This document shows, piece after piece, positions 16,704-25,700 of a stretch of DNA of 64,000 nucleotides. Under the pieces are notes generated by a model, which saw only the letters and a list, made by a program, of their open reading frames with translations, was not told the DNA's origin and made no database searches. Numbering within the stretch: the stretch's first letter is position 1; the number at the start of each line of letters is the position of its first letter. Position numbers and translations under genes: made by a program. Where the stretch lies: assembly GCF_013041805.1 (NCBI RefSeq), contig NZ_JABDRI010000020.1:1-64000 (forward strand), read 5' to 3'. The stretch is from Lutibacter sp. (GTDB taxonomy: Bacteria > Bacteroidota > Bacteroidia > Flavobacteriales > Flavobacteriaceae).

Positions 16704-18440
16704 TTATATTCTACTTTGATAGGTATATAAATCAAAATATCTGCCTTTTTTTGAAATCAATTCATCGTGTTTTCCAAGTTCTACAATATTTCCTTCCTCT
16801 ATAACTAATATTTGATCGGCTTTAATAATTGTGCTTAATCTATGTGCAATAACAAAAGTTGTTCTGTCTTGCATAAGCCCTTGTAAACTCTTTTGAATAT
16901 AAGATTCACTTTCAGTATCTAAATTTGAAGTAGCTTCATCTAAAATAATAATTTTAGGGTTTGCTAACAACGCTCTTGCAATAGATATTCGCTGACGCTG
17001 ACCACCTGACAATTTAACGCCACGCTCTCCAATTACAGTATCTAAACCTTCCTCAAATCGATCCGTAAATTCATTTACATAAGCACCATTTACGGCTTTC
17101 AATAATTCTTCTTCTGAAGAATTTGGTCTTGGAAATAATATATTTTCACGGATGGTACCCTCATACAAAAAATCATCTTGGAGTACCACTCCTAACTGAC
17201 TTCTAAAACTGCTAAGATTAACTTCAGAAATATCAATACCGTCTATGGTAACTTTACCTTTTGTAGGGTTTAAAAAAGTTGCCGCCAATCCGGCAATGGT
17301 AGATTTTCCAGAACCTGATGAACCGACTAATGCAGTAACACTTCCAGAAGGTGCTTCAAAAGAAATATCATGCAATACTTCTTTGTTTTCCTCATAACTA
17401 AAAGATACATTTTTAAAAAGCATATCTCCTTTTATACTGTCTAATTTTTTTGTTCTAAGTTCTGAATTATCCTCTTCCGGCATATTCATTAGTTCCTGAG
17501 TTCTGTCTAATCCTGCCATCGCTTCAGTTAATTGACTTCCAATATTACTCATTTGAACAATTGGTGCAATCATAAAACCCAAAAACAAAGTGAAGGAAAT
17601 AAACTCTCCATACGTCATACTGTTATTCATAATAAAATAACCACCAATTCCCATAATTCCTGCAGAAGCTAATCCCAATAAAAAAGTGGAGGAACTCGTA
17701 ATTAAAGCTGTAGCAGTTAAACTCTTTTTCACATTTAAAAATAAACGTTCTACACCTTTTTCAAAAGTTTCATTTTCTTGTTCTTCCGCATTAAAACCTT
17801 TAATAACTCTAACGCCATTTAAAGTTTCAGTTAATCTTCCGGTTACTTCAGCATTAATTTTTCCGCGCGCTCTAAAAATAGGACGAATATATCCAAAAGC
17901 CTTTAGTGCAATAATTGCAAATATTGAAACTGGCACCAATACAAAAAATGTCATTAAAGCATTAATTTTTATCAAAATAACCAAAGATATAACCGCAGTA
18001 AAAGATCCACCTACTAGCTGCACTAAACCTGTTCCGACTAAATTTCTTACTCCTTCAACATCAGTCATTACTCTTGAAACCAATGCGCCAGATTTATTAT
18101 TATCAAAAAAACTAATTGGTAATGTGAGCAACTTTTTTTGAACCTTAGCTCTTAACAATGATATTAGATGTTGCGCTTCCACACTTAATAAGCGTGTTAA
18201 AGAAAAAGAGCTAACAGCTTGAATTAATATGGCAACACATACTATTATTAATAAGGTTGTTAAAGCGTTAACATCTTGCGCCGGTATAACATCATCAATC
18301 AAATTTTTACTTGCATAAGGTAAAACCAAACCTGCTAAACTTCTTAAAACAATTAAAATAATTCCTAAAAAGACAATTTTCTTTCTTGGCCAAATAAATT
18401 CTTTAAATGCCCAATAAAATGATACTTTATTTTTTTTCAT
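16704..18440 (-). CDS. ABC exporter half-transporter, fused permease/ATPase
   Basis: 578 residues: six transmembrane helices then a nucleotide-binding domain with Walker A GSSGSGKST, Q-loop LQDDFLYEGT, signature LSGGQRQR, Walker B IIILDEATSNLD and H-loop VIAHRLST. This is the MsbA/LmrA-like exporter class, acting as a dimer in the inner membrane; substrate not deducible. I take the ATG at 18438-18440 (MKKNKVSFYWAFKEF) because the upstream extension is not part of the family. It is the second member of this class in the window and is not a close copy of the first. Confidence 0.92.
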   Translation of the reverse strand: MKKNKVSFYWAFKEFIWPRKKIVFLGIILIVLRSLAGLVLPYASKNLIDDVIPAQDVNALTTLLIIVCVAILIQAVSSFSLTRLLSVEAQHLISLLRAKVQKKLLTLPISFFDNNKSGALVSRVMTDVEGVRNLVGTGLVQLVGGSFTAVISLVILIKINALMTFFVLVPVSIFAIIALKAFGYIRPIFRARGKINAEVTGRLTETLNGVRVIKGFNAEEQENETFEKGVERLFLNVKKSLTATALITSSSTFLLGLASAGIMGIGGYFIMNNSMTYGEFISFTLFLGFMIAPIVQMSNIGSQLTEAMAGLDRTQELMNMPEEDNSELRTKKLDSIKGDMLFKNVSFSYEENKEVLHDISFEAPSGSVTALVGSSGSGKSTIAGLAATFLNPTKGKVTIDGIDISEVNLSSFRSQLGVVLQDDFLYEGTIRENILFPRPNSSEEELLKAVNGAYVNEFTDRFEEGLDTVIGERGVKLSGGQRQRISIARALLANPKIIILDEATSNLDTESESYIQKSLQGLMQDRTTFVIAHRLSTIIKADQILVIEEGNIVELGKHDELISKKGRYFDLYTYQSRI

Positions 18441-18542
18441 AATGTAAGTTAGTCGAATATCAAACCAAAATAATACAATTGACAATTAGGCAGTAATTAA
18501 TTTCTTGAAAATTAACTAAAACTTTAATATTCAATATTTATT

Positions 18543-18550
18543 CAAACTTA
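18543..18550 (-). promoter_or_regulatory. Candidate -7 box TAAGTTTG for the ABC exporter
   Basis: TAnnTTTG match on the minus strand, about 100 nt before the ATG; the long leader makes it less certain. Confidence 0.4.
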
Positions 18551-18604
18551 ACATTATTAAAATAATTATGAATATAAAGACCTTAATTAATAAAAATTAA
18601 TCCG

Positions 18605-18612
18605 TAACTTTA
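18605..18612 (+). promoter_or_regulatory. Candidate -7 box TAACTTTA for cbpA
   Basis: One-base variant of TAnnTTTG, 30 nt before the ATG of the DnaJ-type gene. Confidence 0.35.
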
Positions 18613-18642
18613 AGTCAGGTTCTACATTCAACAATTAATAAA

Positions 18643-19533
18643 ATGAATTTTATAGACTATTATAAAATATTAGGTGTTGCAAAAAATGCTTCGGAAGCTG
18701 ATATAAAAAAGGCCTACCGAAAATTAGCAAGAAAGTACCATCCAGACTTAAATCCAAATAGCCAAGAGGCAGAAAAAAAATTCAAAGAAATTAATGAAGC
18801 TAATGAAGTATTAAGCCATAAAGAAAATCGTAAAAAATACGATAAATATGGAAAAGATTGGGAACATGCGGAGCACTTTGAAAAGGCAGAAAGGCAACAA
18901 CAATACCAACAAAGTCAACAACAAGGAAGCAGTCGTGGTTTTAATGAAAATGATTACTCTGATTTCTTTGAATCTATGTTTGGAGGACGTTCATCTAGAA
19001 GAAGTACAAATTCAGTTAAATTTAGAGGACAAGATTACCATGCGGAATTACAACTTAACCTTACAGATGTTTATAAAACACACAAGCGTACATTAACTAT
19101 AAATGGAAAAAATATAAGACTCACGATTCCTGCAGGAATAAAAAATGGTCAAATTATAAAAATTAAGGGCCACGGTGGAGAAGGAATAAATGGCGGACCA
19201 AAAGGCGATTTACATATAAAATTCACTATTACGAATAATACAAAATTTAAACTTGAAAATGATAATTTGCATACAACTGTAAATATAGATTTGTACAAAG
19301 CAGTATTAGGTGATGATATTACAATACCAACTTTTGATGGAAAAGTGAAACTAAAAATACCTCCTGAAACCCAAAATGAAACAACCGTAAAACTTAAGGG
19401 AAAAGGTTTTCCAATTTATAAAAAAGAAGGTTCTTTTGGTGATTTATATATCACATATAAAATAAATATACCAACAAAACTAACCGCAAAAGAAAAGGAA
19501 CTTTTTACACAACTTTCTAAATTAAGAATGTAA
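18643..19533 (+). CDS. cbpA: CbpA-type J-domain co-chaperone
   Basis: 296 residues: an N-terminal J-domain (residues about 4-70, HPD at 33-35) that stimulates DnaK, a Gln/Gly/Ser-rich linker (about 85-110), then two C-terminal beta domains with [17 protein letters not shown] and [19 protein letters not shown] repeats. There is no zinc-finger region, which separates it from DnaJ proper and places it with CbpA. The next gene encodes a CbpM-like protein whose ATG shares a base with the stop codon, the classic cbpA-cbpM arrangement. Confidence 0.92.
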   Translation: MNFIDYYKILGVAKNASEADIKKAYRKLARKYHPDLNPNSQEAEKKFKEINEANEVLSHKENRKKYDKYGKDWEHAEHFEKAERQQQYQQSQQQGSSRGFNENDYSDFFESMFGGRSSRRSTNSVKFRGQDYHAELQLNLTDVYKTHKRTLTINGKNIRLTIPAGIKNGQIIKIKGHGGEGINGGPKGDLHIKFTITNNTKFKLENDNLHTTVNIDLYKAVLGDDITIPTFDGKVKLKIPPETQNETTVKLKGKGFPIYKKEGSFGDLYITYKINIPTKLTAKEKELFTQLSKLRM

Positions 19534-19817
19534 TGAGCACAAAAAAAATTATACATATTAGCACCTTATGCAAACATTACAATATTGAAATTTCTTTTAT
19601 ACATAGCTTGAATGACTTTGGCTTAATTGAAATTATTTCAGAAGAAGAATCTCAATATATCCATGAAGATAAAATTACCGATGTTGAAAAAATGATTCGA
19701 ATTCATCAAGAATTAAATGTTAATATAGAAGGTATTGATGTTGTTTTTAATTTATTAAATAAAATAGAAGAATTACAAAATGAGTTAATCGTCATTAAAA
19801 ATAAACTATCTAACTAA
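19533..19817 (+). CDS. CbpM-like chaperone modulator
   Basis: 94 residues, MerR-like helix-turn-helix fold (ISTLCKHYNIEISFIHSLNDFGLIEI) with a C-terminal coiled helix (ELQNELIVIKNKLSN). CbpM proteins bind the CbpA J-domain and block its contact with DnaK. Assignment rests on size, MerR-like pattern and a one-base TAATG overlap with cbpA; sequence similarity to the E. coli protein is low. Confidence 0.8.
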   Translation: MSTKKIIHISTLCKHYNIEISFIHSLNDFGLIEIISEEESQYIHEDKITDVEKMIRIHQELNVNIEGIDVVFNLLNKIEELQNELIVIKNKLSN

Positions 19818-19841
19818 TGCTATTTAGAGTCTTTATTTTAA

Positions 19842-20207
19842 TTAGTATTCACCTATTCCTAATAACACTAATGTGCAAGATCGTTCAAACGGAATCATAT
19901 TTTTTGAAAGTAATTTCTCCAATTCAACATTTTCAGTTCCTGGATTAAAAATAACCCGTTTTGGATTTATTTCTAAAATATAATTATAAAATTCAACTTG
20001 ATTTTTTTTATTAAGATACACGGTAATTGTGTGGATATCTTTAAAAAATTTCTTAAAAGTGTTAATTTTAACATTAAAAATCTCACCTTTTTTTCTTCCC
20101 AACGCCCTAACTTCAATGGCATTCGCTATTAATTTTTGAATCGCCAAATATGAATATCTATTAGGATTTAATGATGCTCCAATCACTAAGGTTTTCTTAT
20201 TCTTCAT
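19842..20207 (-). CDS. CoA-binding domain protein
   Basis: 121 residues with a Rossmann-type CoA-binding fold (TLVIGASLNPNRYSYLAIQKL at the start, VYLNKKNQ in the middle and RVIFNPGTEN near the C-terminus), as in YccU/CoA_binding_2 proteins. Those bind CoA or nucleotides; no enzymatic activity is established for the free domain. I use the ATG at 20205-20207; a longer reading adds 17 hydrophobic residues not typical for the family. It converges with cbpM, 24 bases away. Confidence 0.85.
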   Translation of the reverse strand: MKNKKTLVIGASLNPNRYSYLAIQKLIANAIEVRALGRKKGEIFNVKINTFKKFFKDIHTITVYLNKKNQVEFYNYILEINPKRVIFNPGTENVELEKLLSKNMIPFERSCTLVLLGIGEY

Positions 20208-20523
20208 CGTTAATAATTCATTATAGTAGGTTAGTAAAAGTAACATAAAAGTTTTCAAATAGTCTATTTTACATCCAACAAATTAAATAAATTAGAATAT
20301 ATAATACGCTATTCAAACAATATAAAATTAATTTCAATTCAACTGGAAAAGTAGAATAGCGCAAGCTAGATATATGTATCAATTTAGAAACCTTGAAAAC
20401 ATAAATATATAGATAATAATGAAACCCAAGAAAACGGTGGGTTTCTATAAAATTTATAGAATAATTCACATTTAATTAACTAATAATTAACAAGTAAAAT
20501 AGAATTAAACTATTAATTTAGCC
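20208..20523. other. AT-rich stretch with no recognised gene
   Basis: 316 bp between the CoA-binding gene and a 24-codon plus-strand ORF. A 66-codon minus-strand reading frame at 20269-20469 is low-complexity and unsupported. I see no exact TAnnTTTG box and no structured RNA, but the terminator at 20599-20631 implies plus-strand transcription from somewhere here. Confidence 0.5.
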
Positions 20524-20598
20524 ATGTTAAAAAACGACAAAATAGAAAATAAAAATATTAAAGGACTACAATTATTTGAATTAGTTTTAACCCTTTAA
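20524..20598 (+). CDS. Possible 24-residue small protein or leader peptide
   Basis: A short ATG frame (MLKNDKIENKNIKGLQLFEL and four more residues) whose stop codon directly abuts a strong hairpin terminator. There is no downstream plus-strand gene, so it is not an attenuator leader for anything visible. It could be a small peptide gene, the only ORF within a small RNA, or chance. I cannot name a family and give it low confidence; its main support is the terminator polarity. Confidence 0.3.
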   Translation: MLKNDKIENKNIKGLQLFELVLTL

Positions 20599-20631
20599 AA
20601 AAGCTTCAAAACTTGCATTTTTGAGGCTTTT
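20599..20631 (+). terminator. Intrinsic terminator (better on plus strand)
   Basis: Stem AAAAGCTTCAAAA pairing with TTTTGAGGCTTTT around a 7-nt loop, followed by a T7 run. On plus-strand RNA the odd pair is a tolerated U-G wobble; on minus-strand RNA it becomes a C-A mismatch, so the hairpin looks built for plus-strand transcripts although it could also stop the convergent methyltransferase mRNA. Confidence 0.75.
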
Positions 20632-21439
20632 ATTTTTTTATAGCACGAATAGAATAAAGTAAAGGAATCATTCGTTGACCCTCTGTTAATACAAACATAC
20701 CGTCAGATGTCTTTTCCATTTTTGGAAAACTATTATAAGGTGATTTCTCAAATTCATGTAAAAATTCAATTTCTAATCCAGCATTTATTAATGAACTTAC
20801 CACCTCTCCTAAACCATGATTCCAACCATATTCTTTACTAATTATTTCGGCATCATTATTCGTATATGTTCCTTTATATTCTTCATATATCGCTCCTCCA
20901 TTTAAATAAGGATAAGTGAGTTTTGGAGGAGTTTCTAAAAAATCAAACATCCAAACTATTGGATGAAATTCAATTAAATAGAACACACCTCCTGGCTTTA
21001 ATTTATCTGCAATAATTTGAGCCCACTTTTCCAGATCTGGTAGCCAACCAACAACTCCATATGAGGTGAAAACTATGTCAAATTTACCTTTAACATTTTT
21101 GGGTACATCATATAAATTACTTTCAATAAACTTAGCGTCTAAGCCTAATTCTTTATTTAAGGTTTTGGCTTGCTTTATGCCTTCACTTGAAAAATCAATT
21201 CCAGTACAAGTTGCTCCTAACCTGCTTAAACTTAGAGTATCTTGTCCAAAATGACATTGTAAATGTAAGAGTGACTTACCTTTAACATCTCCTAATTCAT
21301 TTAACTCATAACTGTTTAATGAAGATTTCCCTTTTTTAAATCCCTCAATATCATAAAACTCAGACTTCGCATGAATGCTTACTTTTTTATCCCAAGTTTC
21401 TTTATTTACTTGGAAAAACTTCTCATAATTCTCATCCAT
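20630..21439 (-). CDS. SAM-dependent methyltransferase
   Basis: 269 residues with a Rossmann methyltransferase core: motif I LLHLQCHFGQDTLSLSRLG, CTGIDFSSEGI at strand 2, and a conserved FTSYGVVGWLPDL block, ending in MIPLLYSIRAIKK. This QCHFGQDTL subclass is common in Bacteroidota and Firmicutes; substrate unknown. The ATG 21437-21439 follows the stop of the upstream UbiA-like gene by five bases, so they form a two-gene operon. A longer reading would run back into the membrane-protein gene. Confidence 0.88.
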   Translation of the reverse strand: MDENYEKFFQVNKETWDKKVSIHAKSEFYDIEGFKKGKSSLNSYELNELGDVKGKSLLHLQCHFGQDTLSLSRLGATCTGIDFSSEGIKQAKTLNKELGLDAKFIESNLYDVPKNVKGKFDIVFTSYGVVGWLPDLEKWAQIIADKLKPGGVFYLIEFHPIVWMFDFLETPPKLTYPYLNGGAIYEEYKGTYTNNDAEIISKEYGWNHGLGEVVSSLINAGLEIEFLHEFEKSPYNSFPKMEKTSDGMFVLTEGQRMIPLLYSIRAIKK

Positions 21440-21444
21440 AATAG

Positions 21445-22290
21445 TTACATTTTTATAAATAAAATAATTAAACCAAACCATATTATTGGTATTGCCTCCA
21501 CCCAAAAACTTGTATAATAGCGTGTTCTTTTCGTAGAAGAGAACATTAAAAATAAAGCGGTAATTAGAGAAACAACTATCAAAATATAGGTAAAATAAAT
21601 GCTGTTTTCAGTCTTGAAAAATTCTAAAAAAATTAAGCCAACTAACATTATATACCCAACCAGCTTTGACTTATCTACCCCTAATAGTTGCGGTAATGTT
21701 TTTAGTGATTTTGGATCGATCATAACATCTCTAATATCAAAAGGAATTAGAATAGCTACCAAAAATAAAAAACGTTGAAAAAATTCAATATATACAGTTG
21801 AAGTAAACTTAATACCTATTTCATAAACAGGAAAAAGAACAGTTATTCCTGCCCAAGAAATTGCAATACTAATTATTTTTACAAATGGAAAATTTCGAAA
21901 GGAAACCTCCATCTTTTTAGTTTTAAATAATGGAACAACATAAAACAAGGTCATAAATGCAAATGGAAAAAGAATTTTAAATGATTGTAAATTAAAACTA
22001 CTTTTAACTAGAATATAACCCAATAAAAAAATTGATGATATAACTACTAATAATAACATTTTTCGATGATTAAAAAACCACTTTTTGTACCACTGAAGTC
22101 TTTTGTACTTCAGTTCAAAAAAACGAATAAAATTATACGAAATGATAATAGAAAGTGCCACAAAAAAAGGAGTTAAATAACTTTCTATTCCAAATTGTAC
22201 TAACGTGATTTTTGTTAGACAAAAACCTGATAATGCGACGTGAATATTACTAAAAATATAAAAATCAAGTATCTTTTTTAAAACATGCAT
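21445..22290 (-). CDS. UbiA-like polytopic membrane protein with a degenerate first motif
   Basis: 281 residues with eight or nine hydrophobic segments arranged like the UbiA prenyltransferases. The second Asp-rich motif is intact (FDIRDVMID: Asp185, Asp188, Asp192, DxxDxxxD), but the first is not: where UbiA has NDxxDxxxD this protein reads N53-FIRFFELK, keeping the Asn and losing the acidic residues. It may therefore be inactive as a standard Mg-diphosphate enzyme or use another donor. It lies in an operon with a methyltransferase. A -7 box ends only a few bases before the ATG, so the mRNA may be near leaderless. Confidence 0.75.
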   Translation of the reverse strand: MHVLKKILDFYIFSNIHVALSGFCLTKITLVQFGIESYLTPFFVALSIIISYNFIRFFELKYKRLQWYKKWFFNHRKMLLLVVISSIFLLGYILVKSSFNLQSFKILFPFAFMTLFYVVPLFKTKKMEVSFRNFPFVKIISIAISWAGITVLFPVYEIGIKFTSTVYIEFFQRFLFLVAILIPFDIRDVMIDPKSLKTLPQLLGVDKSKLVGYIMLVGLIFLEFFKTENSIYFTYILIVVSLITALFLMFSSTKRTRYYTSFWVEAIPIIWFGLIILFIKM

Positions 22291-22294
22291 TTTC

Positions 22295-22302
22295 CAAATG
22301 TA
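22295..22302 (-). promoter_or_regulatory. Candidate -7 box TACATTTG for the UbiA-like operon
   Basis: Exact TAnnTTTG on the minus strand, ending four bases before the ATG at 22288-22290; a leaderless or nearly leaderless mRNA is predicted if this is the real promoter. Confidence 0.5.
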
Positions 22303-22389
22303 AGTATTTGTTGATATACTAACATTTTTTGGTTAACAAAATATTAGAATTCAGTAAATAAAATAGTAATTTAATTGTACAAATTTCAG

Positions 22390-22397
22390 TATTTTTG
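22390..22397 (+). promoter_or_regulatory. Candidate -7 box TATTTTTG for gcvP
   Basis: Exact TAnnTTTG with about 26 nt from the predicted start site to the ATG. No glycine riboswitch is visible in the short leader. Confidence 0.6.
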
Positions 22398-22429
22398 ACC
22401 ACGTTAATTTTTTATATAAAAATACATAA

Positions 22430-25279
22430 ATGAAAACAGACTCATTCGTTTTAAGACACATAGGACCAAGTGAAAATGAAGTTAATGAAATGGTGAAAAC
22501 TATTGGAGTATCTTCAGTAGATGAACTAATAGATAAAACCATTCCATCTGACATTCGATTGACAAATAATCTTAACCTACCAAAAGCGCTAAGTGAATTT
22601 GAATACTTATCTCATATCCAAGAATTAGCAAATAAAAATAAATTATTTAAAAATTACATAGGCTTAGGCTATCATCCAACTGTACTTCCTGCCGTAATTC
22701 AACGTAACATCCTAGAAAACCCAGGATGGTATAGTGCTTATACACCTTATCAGGCTGAAATTGCTCAAGGTCGCTTAGAAGCTTTATTAAATTACCAAAC
22801 TATGGTAACTGAGCTTACAGGAATGGAATTAGCAAATGCATCTTTACTAGATGAAGGAACTGCTGCCGCTGAAGCGATGATTATGCTTTATAATACAAGA
22901 TCTCGAGCGCAAAAAAAAGAAAATGCATTACAGTTTTTTGTTTCAGAAGACGTTTTACCGCAGACAATTGACATATTAAAAACTCGCGCAATTCCATTAG
23001 AAATTGAATTAATATTTGGAAATCACGAAACTTTCGAATTTTCAAATACTGTTTATGGCGGCTTGGTTCAATACCCAGCAAAAAGCGGTCAAATACATAA
23101 TTATGTGACCTTTACTGAAAAAGCTAAATTGTTTAATGCAAGAATAGCTGTAGCAGCTGATTTAATGAGCTTAGCCGTTTTAACACCTCCAGGTGAATGG
23201 GGCGCGGAAGTTGTAGTTGGAACTACACAACGCTTTGGAATACCCATGGGATATGGAGGGCCACATGCGGCATATTTCGCAACAAAAGAAGAATACAAAC
23301 GCTCAATTCCAGGAAGAATAATTGGTGTTACGCAAGATACGGATGGAAACCGTGCATTGCGCATGGCATTACAAACTCGAGAGCAACACATTAAACGTGA
23401 AAAAGCAACATCAAATATTTGTACGGCCCAAGTTCTTTTAGCAGTAATGGCTGGAATGTATGGAGTTTATCATGGTCCAAAAGGACTGATTTATATTGCG
23501 AATAAAATTCAAAATTTTGCAGCTACTCTGAACAATGGATTACAAAAATTAAACATCAAGCAATTAAATAGTTCGTTTTTTGATACACTTTTAATTGAAG
23601 TTTCAAGTGCTTTAAAAGTGAAGGAAATTGCCGAACAACATTGTGTTAATTTCTTTTATCAGAGTGAATCATTAATAAGTATCTCTTTAAATGAAACAAC
23701 TTCTTTAGAAGATATCAATCAAATTTTATCAATTCTAGCTCAAGCTGAAAATAAAAATTCTATTATTTTAAACTCTATTGAAGAAAACATTATACCTAAA
23801 AGTTTAACTCGTACATCCAACTTTATGATCAATGAAGTTTTTGAAAATTATCATTCAGAAACTGAAATGATGCGATATATCAAAAAATTAGAAAGAAAGG
23901 ATCTATCCTTAAATCATTCTATGATTTCTCTAGGTTCTTGTACTATGAAATTAAATGCAGCCTCAGAAATGTTACCTTTAAGCTGGCCAAATTGGGGAAA
24001 TATGCATCCTTTTGTGCCTATTGAACAAGCGCAAGGGTATCAAGAAGTTTTTAAAGAAACAGAGGCAGCATTAAATGAAATTACTGGTTTTGCAGCAACT
24101 TCACTGCAACCTAATTCTGGTGCTCAAGGAGAGTATTCTGGTTTATTGGTAATAAAAGCTTATCATGAATCTAGAGGTAATAGCCATAGAAATATTTGCT
24201 TAATTCCTTCTTCTGCTCACGGAACAAATCCGGCATCAGCAGTAATGGCAGGTATGAAGGTAATCGTTACAAAATCAACAGAAAAAGGAAATATTGACCT
24301 TGATGATTTGAGAGAAAAAGCTGAATTTCATAAAAATAATTTAGCTGCATTAATGGTAACATACCCTTCAACTCACGGTGTTTTTGAAAGTACTATTAAA
24401 GAAATTACAAAAATTATTCACGACTTTGGAGGGCAAGTTTATATGGATGGCGCAAACATGAATGCACAAGTTGGTTTAACCAATCCTGCAATAATTGGAG
24501 CAGATGTTTGTCATTTAAATTTACATAAAACATTTGCAATTCCACATGGAGGTGGCGGACCTGGTGTTGGCCCAATTTGCGTTGCAAAACATTTAGCACC
24601 ATTTTTACCGTCCAATCCAATAATTCCAACAGGAGGAGAATCTGCTATAAATGCAGTTTCATCAGCCCCGTGGGGATCTGCTTTAGTTGTATTAATATCT
24701 TATGGATATATTAAAATGTTGGGTACATATGGATTAAAAAAAGCCACTATTGATTCTATTGTAAATGCAAATTATATAAAAACTCGCTTAGAAAAGCATT
24801 ACAAAATTTTATATGCTGGAGAAAATGGGTTTGCCGCGCACGAAATGATTGTTGACTTTAGAGAATTTAAAGCAAAAGGAATTGAAGTTACTGATGTTGC
24901 GAAAAGATTAATGGATTATGGATATCATGCGCCAACTGTTTCATTCCCTGTAGCCGGAACTTTAATGATCGAACCGACTGAAAGTGAGGATAAGATTGAA
25001 CTAGATCGTTTTTGTGACGCTTTAATTAGCATCAAAGGCGAAATAGATGCTACAGAAATTGGAAGCCTAAATTCTGCATTAAAAAATTCTCCTCATACAC
25101 AAGAAATGTTAACGGCAGATGAATGGAACTATCCATATACCCGCCAGCAAGCTGCTTTTCCATTACCTTATATTAAAGAAAATAAATTTTGGCCTTCAGT
25201 AAGACGAGTTGATGACGCCTATGGAGATAGAAATTTAATATGCTCATGTAATCCAATTGAAGATTATATCGAAAATTAG
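22430..25279 (+). CDS. gcvP: Glycine dehydrogenase (aminomethyl-transferring), P-protein
   Basis: PLP enzyme of the glycine cleavage system; decarboxylates glycine and passes the aminomethyl group to lipoylated GcvH. At 949 residues it is the fused homodimeric form containing both halves. The N-terminus (FVLRHIGPSENE) is typical, the PLP lysine lies in LHKTFAIPHGGGGPGVGP (Lys700), and the C-terminus ends RNLICSC..PIEDY. gcvT and gcvH are not in the window. It is a single-gene unit with its own promoter and terminator. Confidence 0.97.
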   Translation: MKTDSFVLRHIGPSENEVNEMVKTIGVSSVDELIDKTIPSDIRLTNNLNLPKALSEFEYLSHIQELANKNKLFKNYIGLGYHPTVLPAVIQRNILENPGWYSAYTPYQAEIAQGRLEALLNYQTMVTELTGMELANASLLDEGTAAAEAMIMLYNTRSRAQKKENALQFFVSEDVLPQTIDILKTRAIPLEIELIFGNHETFEFSNTVYGGLVQYPAKSGQIHNYVTFTEKAKLFNARIAVAADLMSLAVLTPPGEWGAEVVVGTTQRFGIPMGYGGPHAAYFATKEEYKRSIPGRIIGVTQDTDGNRALRMALQTREQHIKREKATSNICTAQVLLAVMAGMYGVYHGPKGLIYIANKIQNFAATLNNGLQKLNIKQLNSSFFDTLLIEVSSALKVKEIAEQHCVNFFYQSESLISISLNETTSLEDINQILSILAQAENKNSIILNSIEENIIPKSLTRTSNFMINEVFENYHSETEMMRYIKKLERKDLSLNHSMISLGSCTMKLNAASEMLPLSWPNWGNMHPFVPIEQAQGYQEVFKETEAALNEITGFAATSLQPNSGAQGEYSGLLVIKAYHESRGNSHRNICLIPSSAHGTNPASAVMAGMKVIVTKSTEKGNIDLDDLREKAEFHKNNLAALMVTYPSTHGVFESTIKEITKIIHDFGGQVYMDGANMNAQVGLTNPAIIGADVCHLNLHKTFAIPHGGGGPGVGPICVAKHLAPFLPSNPIIPTGGESAINAVSSAPWGSALVVLISYGYIKMLGTYGLKKATIDSIVNANYIKTRLEKHYKILYAGENGFAAHEMIVDFREFKAKGIEVTDVAKRLMDYGYHAPTVSFPVAGTLMIEPTESEDKIELDRFCDALISIKGEIDATEIGSLNSALKNSPHTQEMLTADEWNYPYTRQQAAFPLPYIKENKFWPSVRRVDDAYGDRNLICSCNPIEDYIEN

Positions 25280-25313
25280 TTTTTAGCTAGCTAAATAACA
25301 TAATAATAAATTA

Positions 25314-25341
25314 AAAAGTCTCGAGTTTCCTCGAGACTTTT
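25314..25341 (+). terminator. gcvP intrinsic terminator
   Basis: 12-bp perfect stem AAAAGTCTCGAG / CTCGAGACTTTT with a TTTC loop, 35 bases after the stop codon. Confidence 0.9.
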
Positions 25342-25379
25342 CTTTTCCAATTAAGCAATAACATAAAAGTAATAATATT

Positions 25380-25393
25380 GTCGTCCCCACAAC
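25380..25393. repeat. GC-rich 14-mer, copy 1
   Basis: GTCGTCCCCACAAC, followed by GGTAGTAT. It is identical to the copy at 25467-25480 and stands out from the surrounding very AT-rich DNA. Confidence 0.85.
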
Positions 25394-25466
25394 GGTAGTA
25401 TATTATTTTTATCTTTTACAAATACTCTAATTAGAAAACTTATAGTTACAAAAAATTAAAGAAATC

Positions 25467-25480
25467 GTCGTCCCCACAAC
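25467..25480. repeat. GC-rich 14-mer, copy 2
   Basis: GTCGTCCCCACAAC, followed by AGAAGTATTA. On the minus strand each copy can fold into a 5-bp stem (GUUGU/ACGAC with a U-G pair) closed by a GGGG loop. Confidence 0.85.
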
Positions 25481-25700
25481 AGAAGTATTATCCTTAATTA
25501 TATCAATCATAACTAAAAGATTTTCAAAAATTACTTTATTTGCTTAATAAATACTGTTATAAAATTACAAAAATAAATACTAAAAATTAGCAGCATTCAA
25601 CAATTTTACGTCAACTAAAGTTTAAATTTAAAGGTTTTTAACTAATAATTAACGGTTTTTATCAATTTTACGAAAACATTATAGTAAAAAAAAATGGTGT

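Noticed and set aside
20269-20469. 66-codon minus-strand ORF
   Set aside because: Low-complexity AT-rich sequence, no promoter, start or homology clue; likely chance.
22303-22429. Glycine riboswitch upstream of gcvP
   Set aside because: The leader is only about 26 nt after the predicted promoter and I see no glycine-aptamer pairing.
25380-25480. CRISPR remnant
   Set aside because: Only two 14-base copies, unrelated spacing (87 bp), no repeat-sized unit of about 30-47 bases, and no cas gene anywhere in the window.
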